From positions 124,001-188,000 of the forward strand of contig NZ_JAJEWP010000002.1 in assembly GCF_020687825.1 (NCBI RefSeq): a stretch of DNA of 64,000 nt, read 5' to 3'. A model generated the notes under the pieces. That model was not told the origin of the DNA and ran no database searches. It was given only the letters and a program-made list of their open reading frames with translations. The position numbers were made by a program, and so were the translations under genes. This document shows, piece by piece, positions 37,805-47,025 of the stretch (the first letter of the stretch is position 1; each line of letters starts with the position of its first letter). The DNA is from Fluctibacter halophilus (lineage in GTDB: Bacteria; Pseudomonadota; Gammaproteobacteria; Enterobacterales; Alteromonadaceae).

Positions 37805-38368
37805 TTGACCATTGTAAACGGATGTTTAGCGGATTGTCGCCTGCGGATGACAACCCATTGCGATGAACGGCCCGATCCAGACGATATCAGCGTGCTGGTG
37901 ATCCACAATATTTCTCTGCCGCCCGGGCAATTTGGCGGCGAGGCCATTGACGGGTTGTTCATGGGCACGCTGGATTGTACGACCCATCCCTTTTTTGAAC
38001 AGTTGCGCGGACTGCGGGTGTCAGCCCATTGTGTGATCCGCCGCACAGGGGAGGTGGTGCAATATGTACCCTTTGACAAACGCGCGTGGCATGCCGGTGT
38101 GTCGAGTTTTCAGGGCCGCCAGCGTTGCAATGACTTTTCCATTGGCATTGAACTGGAAGGTACGGATACGACGGCTTACACATCCGAGCAGTATCAACAG
38201 CTGGTAGCCCTCAGCGTCAAAATTATGCACACTTACCCACGTGTTACCCTTGGGCGGATCATTGGACACTGTGATATCGCGCCGGGTCGCAAGACCGATC
38301 CAGGTCCGGCGTTTGACTGGGCCCGTTTTCGTCGTGATTTGAGCGACGCCCTTTCATCATCGTATTGA
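37805..38368 (+). CDS. ampD: 1,6-anhydro-N-acetylmuramyl-L-alanine amidase AmpD
   Basis: A 187-residue cytoplasmic zinc amidase that removes the peptide from 1,6-anhydroMurNAc-peptides in cell-wall recycling, lowering the signal that induces ampC beta-lactamase. Zinc ligands are His34 (LVIHNISLPPGQFGG), His155 and Asp165 (GHCDIAPGRKTDPGP); Glu117 and Lys163 are also present. The start is TTG: from it the first zinc ligand falls at residue 34, as in E. coli AmpD, and GCLADCRLR aligns with the family's N-terminal strand. The ATG at 37847 would remove that strand. ampE follows 12 bases later. Confidence 0.94.
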   Translation: MTIVNGCLADCRLRMTTHCDERPDPDDISVLVIHNISLPPGQFGGEAIDGLFMGTLDCTTHPFFEQLRGLRVSAHCVIRRTGEVVQYVPFDKRAWHAGVSSFQGRQRCNDFSIGIELEGTDTTAYTSEQYQQLVALSVKIMHTYPRVTLGRIIGHCDIAPGRKTDPGPAFDWARFRRDLSDALSSSY

Positions 38369-38380
38369 CGAGGAAACGTC

Positions 38381-39205
38381 ATGATTCTGATCAGTTTGCT
38401 GCTGGTATTGAGTATAGAGCGATTTGCCACCCAAAGCCGGATGTGGCGTGCCGAGACCTATGCTGTGCCGTATTTCGAGATGTGGACCAAGCGAGGCTGG
38501 TTCGATGGCGGGCATGGCGTATGGGCCGCACTGGTGGCGGTGTTGTTGCCTGCAGTGCTGCTGTTTTTGTTGCTGTGGGAGCTGGACACTGCATTGCTGT
38601 CGTTCGTGGTCAGTGTACTGGTGATGCTGGTGTGTATCGGCTGTCCTTCATTGCGCGCGACGTACAAAGCCTACTTGCAGGCTGCCAACCGCGGTGACCT
38701 GGAAGCCTGTGATTTGTACGCCCAACAACTGGGTCACAGCGATGAGCACAACTATACCTTTGGTCAGTCGCTGGTATGGCTTAACTACCAGCACTATGCG
38801 GCGGTGGTCGTGTGGTTTGCGGTGTTCGGTGCCCCGGGTGCGGTGTTTTATACCCTGACCCGCTCACTGGGCGAAAAACTGCAGGAAACAGCCCATCCCG
38901 CCAGCGCCAGCGTGCAATCTTTGATGGCCATTCTGGACTGGGTGCCGGTACGTCTCACTGCGTTGGGCTTTTTGCTGGTTGGCCACTTCAGCCGGGCGTT
39001 GCCAGTGTGGTTGTCCTATTTGCCGGATCCGTCCGTACCCGCCCGACAAGTGTTGTCTGAAGTGTCCTGTGCGGCGGAAGAAATTGAGCCGGAGGAATGT
39101 GACTGCACTGAAGAGCCCTGTACCTTAGTCCGTTTGGCAAAGCGCAATGTGATGCTGATGTTGGCCGTGATCGCCGCTTTGACCCTGTCTGGCTGGATAG
39201 CCTGA
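38381..39205 (+). CDS. ampE: Inner-membrane protein AmpE
   Basis: A 274-residue membrane protein with about four or five membrane segments (around 50-68, 70-90, 146-166, 255-272). The start MILISLLLVLSIERFATQS and WGVFLVFGAPGA-like block (here VVWFAVFGAPGAVFYTLTR) identify the AmpE family. It is co-transcribed with ampD and linked historically to beta-lactamase regulation and lately to cell-wall maintenance, but its reaction is not known. A cysteine/glutamate-rich loop (EEIEPEECDCTEEPC) near residue 230-245 is unusual-looking and could bind metal. Confidence 0.92.
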   Translation: MILISLLLVLSIERFATQSRMWRAETYAVPYFEMWTKRGWFDGGHGVWAALVAVLLPAVLLFLLLWELDTALLSFVVSVLVMLVCIGCPSLRATYKAYLQAANRGDLEACDLYAQQLGHSDEHNYTFGQSLVWLNYQHYAAVVVWFAVFGAPGAVFYTLTRSLGEKLQETAHPASASVQSLMAILDWVPVRLTALGFLLVGHFSRALPVWLSYLPDPSVPARQVLSEVSCAAEEIEPEECDCTEEPCTLVRLAKRNVMLMLAVIAALTLSGWIA

Positions 39206-39228
39206 TACCCTTAACCCCTCTTCTTTAA

Positions 39229-39243
39229 ATTGGTCAGACCAGG
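39229..39243. promoter_or_regulatory. Possible second PdhR-type box (imperfect)
   Basis: ATTGGT-CAG-ACCAGG matches the PdhR consensus ATTGGT-N3-ACCAAT except at the last two bases, 135 bases upstream of the perfect box. It overlaps the hairpin downstream of ampE, so the match may partly reflect that hairpin. Confidence 0.35.
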
Positions 39244-39263
39244 TGTGAAATCCCTGGTCTGAC
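39233..39263 (+). terminator. Hairpin downstream of ampE
   Basis: A perfect 11-base stem (GTCAGACCAGG with its complement) and 9-base loop lie 28 bases after the ampE stop. The following bases are T-rich but not a clean T-tract, so it may act as a terminator or only as an mRNA 3' end. Confidence 0.55.
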
Positions 39264-39363
39264 GGCTTAAACTTCTTATTTTGAATAAAAAATATGCATG
39301 TATCCTGGCAGGATTTCGGTTGCCTATTTACCCTTAGGCAGGGATCATTTAAGCTATTAGGTT

Positions 39364-39380
39364 AATTGGTCTTACCAATT
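39364..39380. promoter_or_regulatory. PdhR operator
   Basis: AATTGGT-CTT-ACCAATT is a perfect 17-base palindrome and an exact match to the PdhR site known from E. coli. It lies 94 bases before pdhR, where the repressor should block the pdhR-aceEF transcript until pyruvate binds. Confidence 0.88.
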
Positions 39381-39473
39381 TGCGAGTGACAGACGATGAC
39401 AGTGCCATTTTTGGGCGGCTGTGGTGTCTGTTTTTTCTCTTGGCACGACAGACATCGGAGCATCAAGGCTGAC

Positions 39474-40226
39474 ATGCGACGGATTCAATCCAAAAAATTG
39501 TCGGATGTGATCATGGAAGAACTGGAGTCCATGATCCTGGACGGTCGCTTACTGGCTGGCCAGAAACTCCCCCCTGAGCGAGAGTTGGCCGAACAGTTCG
39601 CGGTGTCGCGCCCGTCACTGCGTGAAGCCATACAGAAGATGGAAGCCAAGGGACTCGTGTACCGTAAGCAGGGCGGCGGCACGTTTGTTAAACGGCGACT
39701 GACCGCATTGGTGACGGATCCGTTGCTGGATTTGATTGCTCAGCGACCAGAAACGCAGTTTGACCTGCTCGAGTTTCGTCATGCCCTGGAAGGCATGGCG
39801 GCCTATTATGCAGCGTTGCGTGGTCAGCCGGAGGATTACCAGCGGTTACAGGATGCGCTTAACGGCCTACCCAAGGATGGCGACCAGGACACCGCGGCAG
39901 AAGCCGAGGCGCTGGCATCGTTTTATCTGGTCATGGCACAAGCGGCACACAATATGGTGCTGTTGCATGTCATGCGCAGTCTGTTACCGATGTTGCAGGA
40001 CAATATCCGTGGCAACCTCGACATGTTGGCCCGGGATGCGGATGTGGGCGATACCATCGCACAACAGCGTCAGCAGATCGTCAACGCCATTGTCCAGCGA
40101 GACCCGGAATTAGCACGCCAGGCGAGTAATGAGCACCTGGCATTTATTGAAGACACTTTATTGAACATTAATCGTCAGGACACTCGTATACAGCGGGCGT
40201 TGCGGCGGATTGAAGTAAAACGTTAG
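39474..40226 (+). CDS. pdhR: Pyruvate dehydrogenase complex repressor PdhR
   Basis: A 250-residue GntR-family (FadR-type) regulator. The winged helix KLSDVIMEELESMILDGRL with LPPERELAEQFAVSRPSLREAIQ is followed by GGGTFV and an all-helical effector domain. Pyruvate binding releases it from DNA. The start MRRIQSKKLSDVI at 39474, behind AAGG, matches where E. coli PdhR begins; the frame extends 26 codons upstream without family similarity. It heads the pdhR-aceE-aceF-lpd group. In E. coli, PdhR also controls respiratory genes. Confidence 0.94.
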   Translation: MRRIQSKKLSDVIMEELESMILDGRLLAGQKLPPERELAEQFAVSRPSLREAIQKMEAKGLVYRKQGGGTFVKRRLTALVTDPLLDLIAQRPETQFDLLEFRHALEGMAAYYAALRGQPEDYQRLQDALNGLPKDGDQDTAAEAEALASFYLVMAQAAHNMVLLHVMRSLLPMLQDNIRGNLDMLARDADVGDTIAQQRQQIVNAIVQRDPELARQASNEHLAFIEDTLLNINRQDTRIQRALRRIEVKR

Positions 40227-40355
40227 TCAGTGAGCCTGTCACTTGAAGGCAAGGGCAGGACTGACGCAGGCCAGGTCGGCTGAAAAATGGTGTAAATGCA
40301 CTATCTTTAACGACTTAGCCTGATTTTTATCACACTTTGATGAAAGGAAAGCACC

Positions 40356-43028
40356 ATGACAGAAATGATGCATCCGGATGTGGATCCACAAGAAACGCAG
40401 GAGTGGCTAGACGCCCTTGAAGCTGTCCTCGAAGAAGAGGGCATTGATCGCGCGCATTTCTTGTTGGAAAGCCTGATCGAGAAAGCCCGCCGCAGTGGCG
40501 CGCATTTGCCCTATGACGCGACCACCGCGTACATCAACACCATTCCTGCCGGCCAGGAACCGGTGATGCCAGGGGATCAGACCATCGAGGCCCGTATCCG
40601 CACAGCCATCCGCTGGAATGCATTGATGATGGTGCTGCGCGGCTCGAAGAAAGATCTTGAGCTGGGTGGCCACATTTCCAGTTTCGCCTCCTCCGCGATG
40701 CTCTACGATGTGGGCTTCAACCATTTCTTCCGCGCCCCCAATGATAAAGACGGTGGTGACTTCCTGTTCGTGCAGGGCCACGTATCGCCAGGCATCTACA
40801 GCCGTGCGTTCATCGAAGGGCGTTTGAGTGAACAACAACTCGACGGTTTCCGCCAGGAAGTGGATGGCAATGGTTTGTCGTCTTATCCTCACCCCAAATT
40901 GATGCCGGATTTCTGGCAGTTCCCAACCGTATCCATGGGCTTGGGTCCAATGCAGGCCATTTACCTGGCCCGTTATCTGAAATACCTCACCAACCGTGGC
41001 CTGAAAGACTGTTCCAGCCAGCGTGTCTGGTGCTTTATGGGTGACGGTGAAGTGGATGAGCCGGAAAGCTTGGGCGCGATCGGCCTGGCGTCTCGCGAAG
41101 GGCTGGATAACCTGACTTTTGTGATCAACTGTAACCTGCAGCGCCTGGATGGACCGGTGCGGGGCAACGGCAAGATCATTCAGGAACTGGAAGGTAACTT
41201 CCGCGGCGCAGGCTGGGAAGTGATCAAGGTTATTTGGGGTCGTTACTGGGATCCGCTGCTGGCTCGTGACACTTCCGGTAAGTTGCTGGATGTCATGAAC
41301 GAAACCGTGGATGGCGAATACCAGAACTTTAAAGCCAAAGGCGGCGCCTATACCCGTGAGCATTTCTTCGGTAAATACCCAGAGCTCAAGGAGATGGTGT
41401 CCAACATGTCGGATGAAGACATCTGGCGTCTGAACCGGGGCGGTCACGATCCGGTCAAGGTGTATGCTGCTTACAAGCGTGCGGTTGAAACCCAGGGCCG
41501 TCCGCAGGTGATCCTGGCCAAGACCGTGAAAGGGTATGGCCTGGGCGCTGCCGGTGAAGGCAAAAACATTGCCCACAACGTCAAGAAAATGGACGTCGAA
41601 GCGGTCAAGCAATACCGCGACCGTTTCAACATCCCGATTGCCGATGACAAGCTGGCAGACTTGCCGTATTACAAGTTTGACGAAGACAGCGAAGAGATGA
41701 AGTACCTGCGTGCTCGCCGTGAAGCCCTGTATGGCTACATGCCAGCACGCTTGCCGCAGAGTAAGGAAGAACTGCCAGCGCCGCCTCTGAAGTCGTTTGA
41801 AGCGATTACCAAAGGCTCTGGTGAGCGTGAAATCTCTACCACCATGGCCTTCGTGCGTATTCTTACCGTGCTGCTCAAAGATAAGCAGGTCGGTAGTCGC
41901 ATCGTGCCCATCATTCCTGATGAAGCCCGTACCTTTGGTATGGAAGGTTTGTTCCGTCAGGTCGGTATTTATTCCAGTCAGGGCCAGAAGTACGTGCCGC
42001 AGGATGCCGATCAGGTGGCTTACTACCGCGAAGATAAAAAAGGCCAGGTACTGCAGGAAGGGATCAATGAGCTGGGTGCGATGGCGTCCTGGCTGGCTGC
42101 GGGTACCTCCTACTCGACCAATGATCTGCCGATGATCCCGGTGTACATCTATTACTCCATGTTTGGCTTCCAGCGGGTGGGCGATCTTGCCTGGGCCGCC
42201 GGTGACAGCATGGCCCGTGGTTTCCTGGTCGGTGGTACCGCCGGTCGAACCACGCTCAACGGTGAAGGCCTGCAACACCAGGACGGGCACAGTCACATTC
42301 AGGCGGGTCTGATCCCCAACTGCGTGACGTACGACCCGACCTTTGGTTATGAAGTCGCGGTGATTGTTCAGGACGGTATGCGCCGCATGGGCGAAGAACA
42401 GGAAAACGTGTTCTATTACCTGACCGTGATGAACGAAAACTACGTGCAGCCTGAAATGCCCAAAGGGGTTGAGGACGGCATTATCAAAGGTATCTACCTG
42501 CTGGATAAAGTCGGCACCGCCAAGTCGAAGAAGAAAGTGAAACTGCTGGGCTCTGGCACCATTTTGCTACAGGTGCGCGAAGCGGCAGAACTGCTGCATG
42601 ACAAGTTTGGTGTTGCTGCCGAGGTTTACAGCGTGACCTCGTTCAACGAACTGGCCCGCGACGGTCAGGATTGTGAGCGCTACAACATGCTCAACCCGGA
42701 CAAGAAAGAGAAAGTGCCGTACGTGACTGAAGTCCTGCAAGACGGTTTCGATGGCCCTACTATTGCGGCGACCGACTACGTGAAAGCCTACAGCGATCAG
42801 ATCCGTGCCTTCGTGCCGGGTGCTTATCGCGTGCTGGGCACCGACGGTTTTGGGCGTTCGGACAGCCGCGCAAACCTGCGTCGCCACTTCGAGGTCGATG
42901 CGCAATACATTACCGTTGCTGCGTTGTACGAGCTGGTTAAAGCCGGCGAGTTGGACAAGAAGGTACTTCTCAATGCCATCAAAGAGTTCGGCATTGACGG
43001 TGACAAACTCAACCCGCTGTACGCGTAA
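40356..43028 (+). CDS. aceE: Pyruvate dehydrogenase E1 component (homodimeric)
   Basis: An 890-residue thiamine-diphosphate enzyme that decarboxylates pyruvate and reductively acetylates the E2 lipoyl groups. [14 protein letters not shown]...[20 protein letters not shown] includes the ThDP/Mg-binding GDG-N motif. The start [18 protein letters not shown] is the E2-binding N-terminal helix. AAAGGAAAG lies before the ATG. The gap after pdhR (129 bases) shows no clear terminator, so aceE is probably on the pdhR transcript. Confidence 0.98.
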   Translation: MTEMMHPDVDPQETQEWLDALEAVLEEEGIDRAHFLLESLIEKARRSGAHLPYDATTAYINTIPAGQEPVMPGDQTIEARIRTAIRWNALMMVLRGSKKDLELGGHISSFASSAMLYDVGFNHFFRAPNDKDGGDFLFVQGHVSPGIYSRAFIEGRLSEQQLDGFRQEVDGNGLSSYPHPKLMPDFWQFPTVSMGLGPMQAIYLARYLKYLTNRGLKDCSSQRVWCFMGDGEVDEPESLGAIGLASREGLDNLTFVINCNLQRLDGPVRGNGKIIQELEGNFRGAGWEVIKVIWGRYWDPLLARDTSGKLLDVMNETVDGEYQNFKAKGGAYTREHFFGKYPELKEMVSNMSDEDIWRLNRGGHDPVKVYAAYKRAVETQGRPQVILAKTVKGYGLGAAGEGKNIAHNVKKMDVEAVKQYRDRFNIPIADDKLADLPYYKFDEDSEEMKYLRARREALYGYMPARLPQSKEELPAPPLKSFEAITKGSGEREISTTMAFVRILTVLLKDKQVGSRIVPIIPDEARTFGMEGLFRQVGIYSSQGQKYVPQDADQVAYYREDKKGQVLQEGINELGAMASWLAAGTSYSTNDLPMIPVYIYYSMFGFQRVGDLAWAAGDSMARGFLVGGTAGRTTLNGEGLQHQDGHSHIQAGLIPNCVTYDPTFGYEVAVIVQDGMRRMGEEQENVFYYLTVMNENYVQPEMPKGVEDGIIKGIYLLDKVGTAKSKKKVKLLGSGTILLQVREAAELLHDKFGVAAEVYSVTSFNELARDGQDCERYNMLNPDKKEKVPYVTEVLQDGFDGPTIAATDYVKAYSDQIRAFVPGAYRVLGTDGFGRSDSRANLRRHFEVDAQYITVAALYELVKAGELDKKVLLNAIKEFGIDGDKLNPLYA

Positions 43029-43048
43029 CCGATAGGGAGATGAGCAAA

Positions 43049-45010
43049 ATGTCAGATGTTAAAGACGTGGTTGTGCCAGATGTCGGTGGCGAAGAGGTTG
43101 AAGTCATTGAAGTATGCGTCAGCGTGGGTGACAACATTGACGCTGAAGCCGCACTGATCACCGTAGAGAGTGACAAGGCCAGTATGGACATTCCGGCGCC
43201 ATTTGGCGGCAAGGTAGAAGAAATTCTGGTCAAGGTGGGCGACAAAGTCAGTCAGGACACCCTGATTGCCAAAATGGCCGTTGACGGTGGTGGTGAGGCT
43301 GAACCTGAAGCAGCATCCGAACCCGCGTCAGCCCCCGAGCCTGCACCGACACCTGCGCCAACGCCAGCACCTGCTGCCAGTCCGGCGCCGTCTTCAGGTG
43401 GCGCGACCGTGGAAGTCAAAGTGCCGGATATTGGTGGTGACACCGATGTGGAAATCATTGATGTGCTGGTTGCCGAAGGGGACAGCATCGACGCAGAAAC
43501 CGGGCTGATCACCCTGGAAACAGACAAGGCGACCATGGACGTGCCAGCCCCCCAGGGGGGCGTGGTCAAAAGCCTTAAGGTCAAGGTCGGTGACAAGGTG
43601 TCTGAAGGCAGTCTTATCCTGCTGTTGGAAACGGCTGACGGCGCGCCCGCTGACAGCGCACCAGCGCCTGCCTCCAGCCCTGCACCTGCGCCGACATCCG
43701 GTGGTAGTGAAACCATCGAGGTCAAAGTGCCGGATATCGGTGGCGACACCGATGTGGATGTCATTGATGTGCTGGTCAGTGAAGGGGACGAGATTGACGC
43801 CGAAGCCGGCCTGATCACCCTGGAAACCGACAAGGCAACCATGGATGTACCCAGCCCCAAAGCGGGTAAAGTCAAAGCGGTTAAGGTCAAGGTCGGTGAC
43901 AAGGTCTCTGAGGGCTCACTGGTGATTGAACTGGAAGTGCAAGGCGAAGCCGCCCCTGCGCCAGCGCCAAGCCCGGCGCCAGCTGCCAGCCCTGCGCCAG
44001 CCAGCACACCGGCACCCGCCAGTGCGCCTAAGCCGCCACCGGTTCCCCATCACCCGTCGGCGGGTGAGCGCAAGCCGGGTGGCAAGGTGCACGCTTCGCC
44101 CGCGGTGCGCAGACTGGCCCGTGAGTTTGGTGTAGACCTGTCTCAGGTGAAAGGCACTGGCCCGAAAAACCGTATTCTCAAAGAAGACGTGCAGTCGTAT
44201 GTAAAATACGAACTGTCACGGCCAAAAATGACTCCAGGGTCATCGGTTGGTAGCGGTTCCGGCGGTTTGCAGGTTCTTGCGCCACCCAAGGTGGACTTCA
44301 GCAAGTTTGGCGACGTTGAAGAAGTTGAGTTGACTCGCATTCAGAAAATTTCCGGGCCTAACCTGCACCGTAACTGGGTGACCATTCCCCATGTGACCCA
44401 GTTTGAAGAAGCCGATATCACTGACATGGAAGCGTTTCGCAAAGAGCAGAACGCCCTGGCAGAGAAGAAAAAGCTGGGTGTGAAGATTACCCCACTGGTG
44501 TTCATGATGAAGGCCGTGGCAGATGCACTGAAAGCTTACCCGGTGTTTAATTCTTCTCTGTCCGAGTCTGGTGAAAGCCTGATCATGAAGAAGTATTACC
44601 ACATCGGCATTGCAGTGGACACACCCAACGGTCTGGTGGTTCCGGTGGTCAGGGACGTGGATCAGAAGGGCATCATGGAGCTGTCCAAAGAGCTGATGGA
44701 GATCAGTGTTAAAGCCCGTGACGGTAAGCTCAAAGCGGCCGACATGCAAGGTAGCTGCTTTACCATTTCCAGCCTTGGCGGGATTGGTGGTACAGCCTTC
44801 ACGCCGATCGTCAATGCGCCGGATGTGGCCATTCTGGGCGTCTCTAAAAGCGAGATTAAACCCAAATGGAACGGCAAGGACTTCGAGCCTCGCCTGATGT
44901 TGCCGCTGTCGTTGTCGTACGATCACCGGGTGATTGACGGTGCGGTGGCCGCAAGGTTTGCGGTGCATTTGAGCAATGTGTTGGGTGATTTGCGCCAGAT
45001 GTTGCTGTAA
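43049..45010 (+). CDS. aceF: Pyruvate dehydrogenase E2, dihydrolipoamide acetyltransferase
   Basis: A 653-residue E2 core protein with three lipoyl domains. The lipoylated lysines are in DKA motifs at Lys43, Lys160 and Lys262. They are joined by Ala/Pro-rich flexible linkers (about 82-118, 197-220 and 300-340). The E3/E1-binding domain spans about 347-383 ([17 protein letters not shown]). The catalytic domain ends with [15 protein letters not shown], catalytic His626 and Asp630. ATG 43049 is preferred since GGGAG is then 9 bases upstream; an ATG three codons earlier abuts that site. It follows aceE by 20 bases. Confidence 0.97.
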   Translation: MSDVKDVVVPDVGGEEVEVIEVCVSVGDNIDAEAALITVESDKASMDIPAPFGGKVEEILVKVGDKVSQDTLIAKMAVDGGGEAEPEAASEPASAPEPAPTPAPTPAPAASPAPSSGGATVEVKVPDIGGDTDVEIIDVLVAEGDSIDAETGLITLETDKATMDVPAPQGGVVKSLKVKVGDKVSEGSLILLLETADGAPADSAPAPASSPAPAPTSGGSETIEVKVPDIGGDTDVDVIDVLVSEGDEIDAEAGLITLETDKATMDVPSPKAGKVKAVKVKVGDKVSEGSLVIELEVQGEAAPAPAPSPAPAASPAPASTPAPASAPKPPPVPHHPSAGERKPGGKVHASPAVRRLAREFGVDLSQVKGTGPKNRILKEDVQSYVKYELSRPKMTPGSSVGSGSGGLQVLAPPKVDFSKFGDVEEVELTRIQKISGPNLHRNWVTIPHVTQFEEADITDMEAFRKEQNALAEKKKLGVKITPLVFMMKAVADALKAYPVFNSSLSESGESLIMKKYYHIGIAVDTPNGLVVPVVRDVDQKGIMELSKELMEISVKARDGKLKAADMQGSCFTISSLGGIGGTAFTPIVNAPDVAILGVSKSEIKPKWNGKDFEPRLMLPLSLSYDHRVIDGAVAARFAVHLSNVLGDLRQMLL

Positions 45011-45028
45011 GGAGCGCCATCCATATTG

Positions 45029-45059
45029 GCCGGGGTATGTAACCCCGGCTGTGGTTTTT
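45029..45059 (+). terminator. Intrinsic terminator after aceF
   Basis: A perfect 8-base GC-rich stem (GCCGGGGT with its complement), loop ATGTA, is followed by TGTGGTTTTT. A second, AT-rich stem (AAAAAG-CTTTTT, around 45073-45090) follows. Together they should partly separate lpd from aceEF. Confidence 0.7.
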
Positions 45060-45090
45060 CAGAAAGTGTGACAAAAAGTGACGCTTTTTT

Positions 45091-45119
45091 TTGCTAAGGG
45101 CAGGTAGGGTATGTAAAAT
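45091..45119 (+). promoter_or_regulatory. Putative separate promoter of lpd
   Basis: TTGCTA and TAAAAT are 17 bases apart, ending 42 bases before the lpd ATG. A separate lpd promoter is also known in E. coli, where E3 serves several complexes. Confidence 0.45.
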
Positions 45120-45161
45120 TTCGCCCCGTCTGTACCAACAAAATTCGAGATTGAGGTCATA

Positions 45162-46583
45162 ATGAGCGAGATTAAAACCCAGTTAGTGGTGCTTGGCGCC
45201 GGTCCTGGTGGTTACTCTGCAGCATTCCGTGCAGCAGATTTGGGCATTGAAACTGTCATTGTTGACGCACGTGAAACCTTAGGTGGTGTGTGTCTGAACG
45301 TCGGTTGTATTCCTTCCAAAGCATTGCTTCACGTTGCCAAGGTGATTGACGACGCGAAAGAAATGGCTGCTCACGGTGTCACCTTTGGTGAGCCGAAAAT
45401 CGATCTCGACAAAGTTCGCAGCTGGAAAGACAGCGTGGTCGGTCAGCTGACCAAAGGTCTGGCGGGCATGTCCAAGATGCGTAAAGTGAAGCACGTTCAG
45501 GGTTACGGTAAATTCACCGGTAGCAACACCCTGGAAGTGGAAGGCAAAGACGGCAAAACCACCATTACGTTTGACAACGCCATCATTGCTGCCGGCTCTG
45601 AGCCGGTAACCCTGCCGTTCATTCCCCATGATGACCCTCGCGTTATCGATTCCACCGGTGCACTGGAAATGCAGGATGTGCCGGAAAAAATGTTGGTACT
45701 GGGTGGCGGCATCATCGGTCTGGAAATGGGGACCGTTTACCGCGCACTGGGCTCGCAAATTGATGTGGTTGAATTCCTCGATCAACTGATCCCGGCCGCA
45801 GACAAAGACGTCATCAAGATTTACCAGAAGTACGTCAAAGACAAGTTCAACGTCATGCTGGAAACCAAAGTGACTGCGGTTGAAGCGAAGAAAGACGGCT
45901 TGTACGTGACCTTCGAAGGTAAGCAAGCGCCTGCTGAGCCGGTCAAGTATGACAAAGTGCTGGTGGCAGTGGGCCGTCGTCCGAATGGCGCCCTGGTAGC
46001 GGCTGACAAAGCCGGTGTGAATGTTGATGAGCGTGGCTTTATCAGCGTTGACAAGCAGATGCGTACTAACGTGTCTAACATCTATGCGATTGGTGACCTG
46101 GTCGGTCAACCCATGCTGGCGCACAAAGCCGTTCACGAAGGGCACGTGGCAGCGGAAGTGATTGCCGGGAAGAAGCATTATTTCGATCCGAAATGCATTC
46201 CTTCTGTGGCCTATACCGACCCTGAAGTAGCGTGGGTTGGTGTGACTGAAAAAGAAGCCAAAGAGCAGGGTATCAAGTATGAGTCAGCGACCTTCCCGTG
46301 GGCTGCCTCTGGTCGTGCTATTGCCTCCGGTCGTACCGAAGGGATGACCAAAATGATTTTCGACAAAGACACCAACCGTGTGATCGGTGGTGCCATCGTC
46401 GGTATCAATGCCGGTGAGATGCTGGGTGAAATTGGCCTGGCCATCGAGATGGGTGCAGACGCCGAAGACGTGGCGTTGACTATCCACGCCCACCCGACGT
46501 TGAACGAGTCCATCGGTCTGGCATCGGAAATTTTTGAAGGCAGCATTACTGATCTGCCGAATCCGAAAGCCAAGAAAAAGTGA
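45162..46583 (+). CDS. lpd: Dihydrolipoyl dehydrogenase (E3)
   Basis: A 473-residue FAD enzyme that reoxidises dihydrolipoamide with NAD+. VLGAGPGGYSAAFRAADLG is the FAD fold, GGVCLNVGCIPSKA the redox disulfide (Cys44, Cys49), LVLGGGIIGLEMGTVY the NAD fold and HAHPTLNES the catalytic His444/Glu449 pair. It supplies E3 to pyruvate dehydrogenase and, presumably, to 2-oxoglutarate dehydrogenase and glycine cleavage. Gene size and order after aceF are standard. Confidence 0.98.
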   Translation: MSEIKTQLVVLGAGPGGYSAAFRAADLGIETVIVDARETLGGVCLNVGCIPSKALLHVAKVIDDAKEMAAHGVTFGEPKIDLDKVRSWKDSVVGQLTKGLAGMSKMRKVKHVQGYGKFTGSNTLEVEGKDGKTTITFDNAIIAAGSEPVTLPFIPHDDPRVIDSTGALEMQDVPEKMLVLGGGIIGLEMGTVYRALGSQIDVVEFLDQLIPAADKDVIKIYQKYVKDKFNVMLETKVTAVEAKKDGLYVTFEGKQAPAEPVKYDKVLVAVGRRPNGALVAADKAGVNVDERGFISVDKQMRTNVSNIYAIGDLVGQPMLAHKAVHEGHVAAEVIAGKKHYFDPKCIPSVAYTDPEVAWVGVTEKEAKEQGIKYESATFPWAASGRAIASGRTEGMTKMIFDKDTNRVIGGAIVGINAGEMLGEIGLAIEMGADAEDVALTIHAHPTLNESIGLASEIFEGSITDLPNPKAKKK

Positions 46584-46597
46584 TCTGAGCATGATTG

Positions 46598-46623
46598 AAA
46601 AAAGGGCCTTCGGGCCCTTTTTT
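46598..46623 (+). terminator. Intrinsic terminator after lpd
   Basis: A GGGCC stem extended by A:T pairs, with a stable TTCG tetraloop, runs into a T-tract 14 bases after the lpd stop. Confidence 0.92.
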
Positions 46624-46746
46624 ATTGTGTATTTGTGGCTAAACACCGTTGTGGCCACACCTCATTGTGGCCGAGCGTAAACGCTTACAATTTCTGCCCA
46701 CAAGGGCAAATCGACGTGCTATGCTTGCGATGATAATCTGCCTGAG

Positions 46747-47025
46747 ATGATCCAAGCGCCTGTGCAGCAACTCGAGTTTTTTGACATTCCCAGCCCCTGT
46801 ATCGGGGTATGCCAGTCAGGCCCCCGAGGGTATTGCCTGGGGTGTTTTCGCTCGCGCGAAGAACGTCTGTATTGGCAGCAACTCGATGACGGCGTCAGGC
46901 GCACCATCATTCGGGCTTGTCAGCAACGCAAGCGCCGGGCACTTGCCAGGCAGCGTGCAGGTGAACAACCATCTTCTATACCTGAGCAGGGGGCGTTTTG
47001 GGACGACGAACCATCTTCCGACTGA
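46747..47025 (+). CDS. DUF1289 family small protein
   Basis: A 92-residue protein with the DUF1289 signature: SPCIGVCQSGPRGYCLGCFRSREER, four cysteines in a C-x3-C ... C-x2-C layout followed by RSxxER and a tryptophan. The cysteines look like a small metal site. The family function is unknown. The C-terminus is basic then acidic. It overlaps the next gene by 28 bases. The ribosome site is poor. Confidence 0.8.
   Translation: MIQAPVQQLEFFDIPSPCIGVCQSGPRGYCLGCFRSREERLYWQQLDDGVRRTIIRACQQRKRRALARQRAGEQPSSIPEQGAFWDDEPSSD

Noticed and set aside
40407-42296. 629-codon open frame on the minus strand
   Set aside because: It is the antisense shadow of aceE in a high-GC-third-position region; it has no family similarity, no ribosome site and covers a clearly coding sense gene.
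43252-44007. 251-codon minus-strand frame opposite the aceF linkers
   Set aside because: The Ala/Gly/Ser-rich translation mirrors the repetitive Ala-Pro linkers and lipoyl domains of AceF.
43290-44040. DNA repeats in aceF
   Set aside because: They are coding repeats of three homologous lipoyl domains and Ala-Pro linkers, normal for this E2 type.
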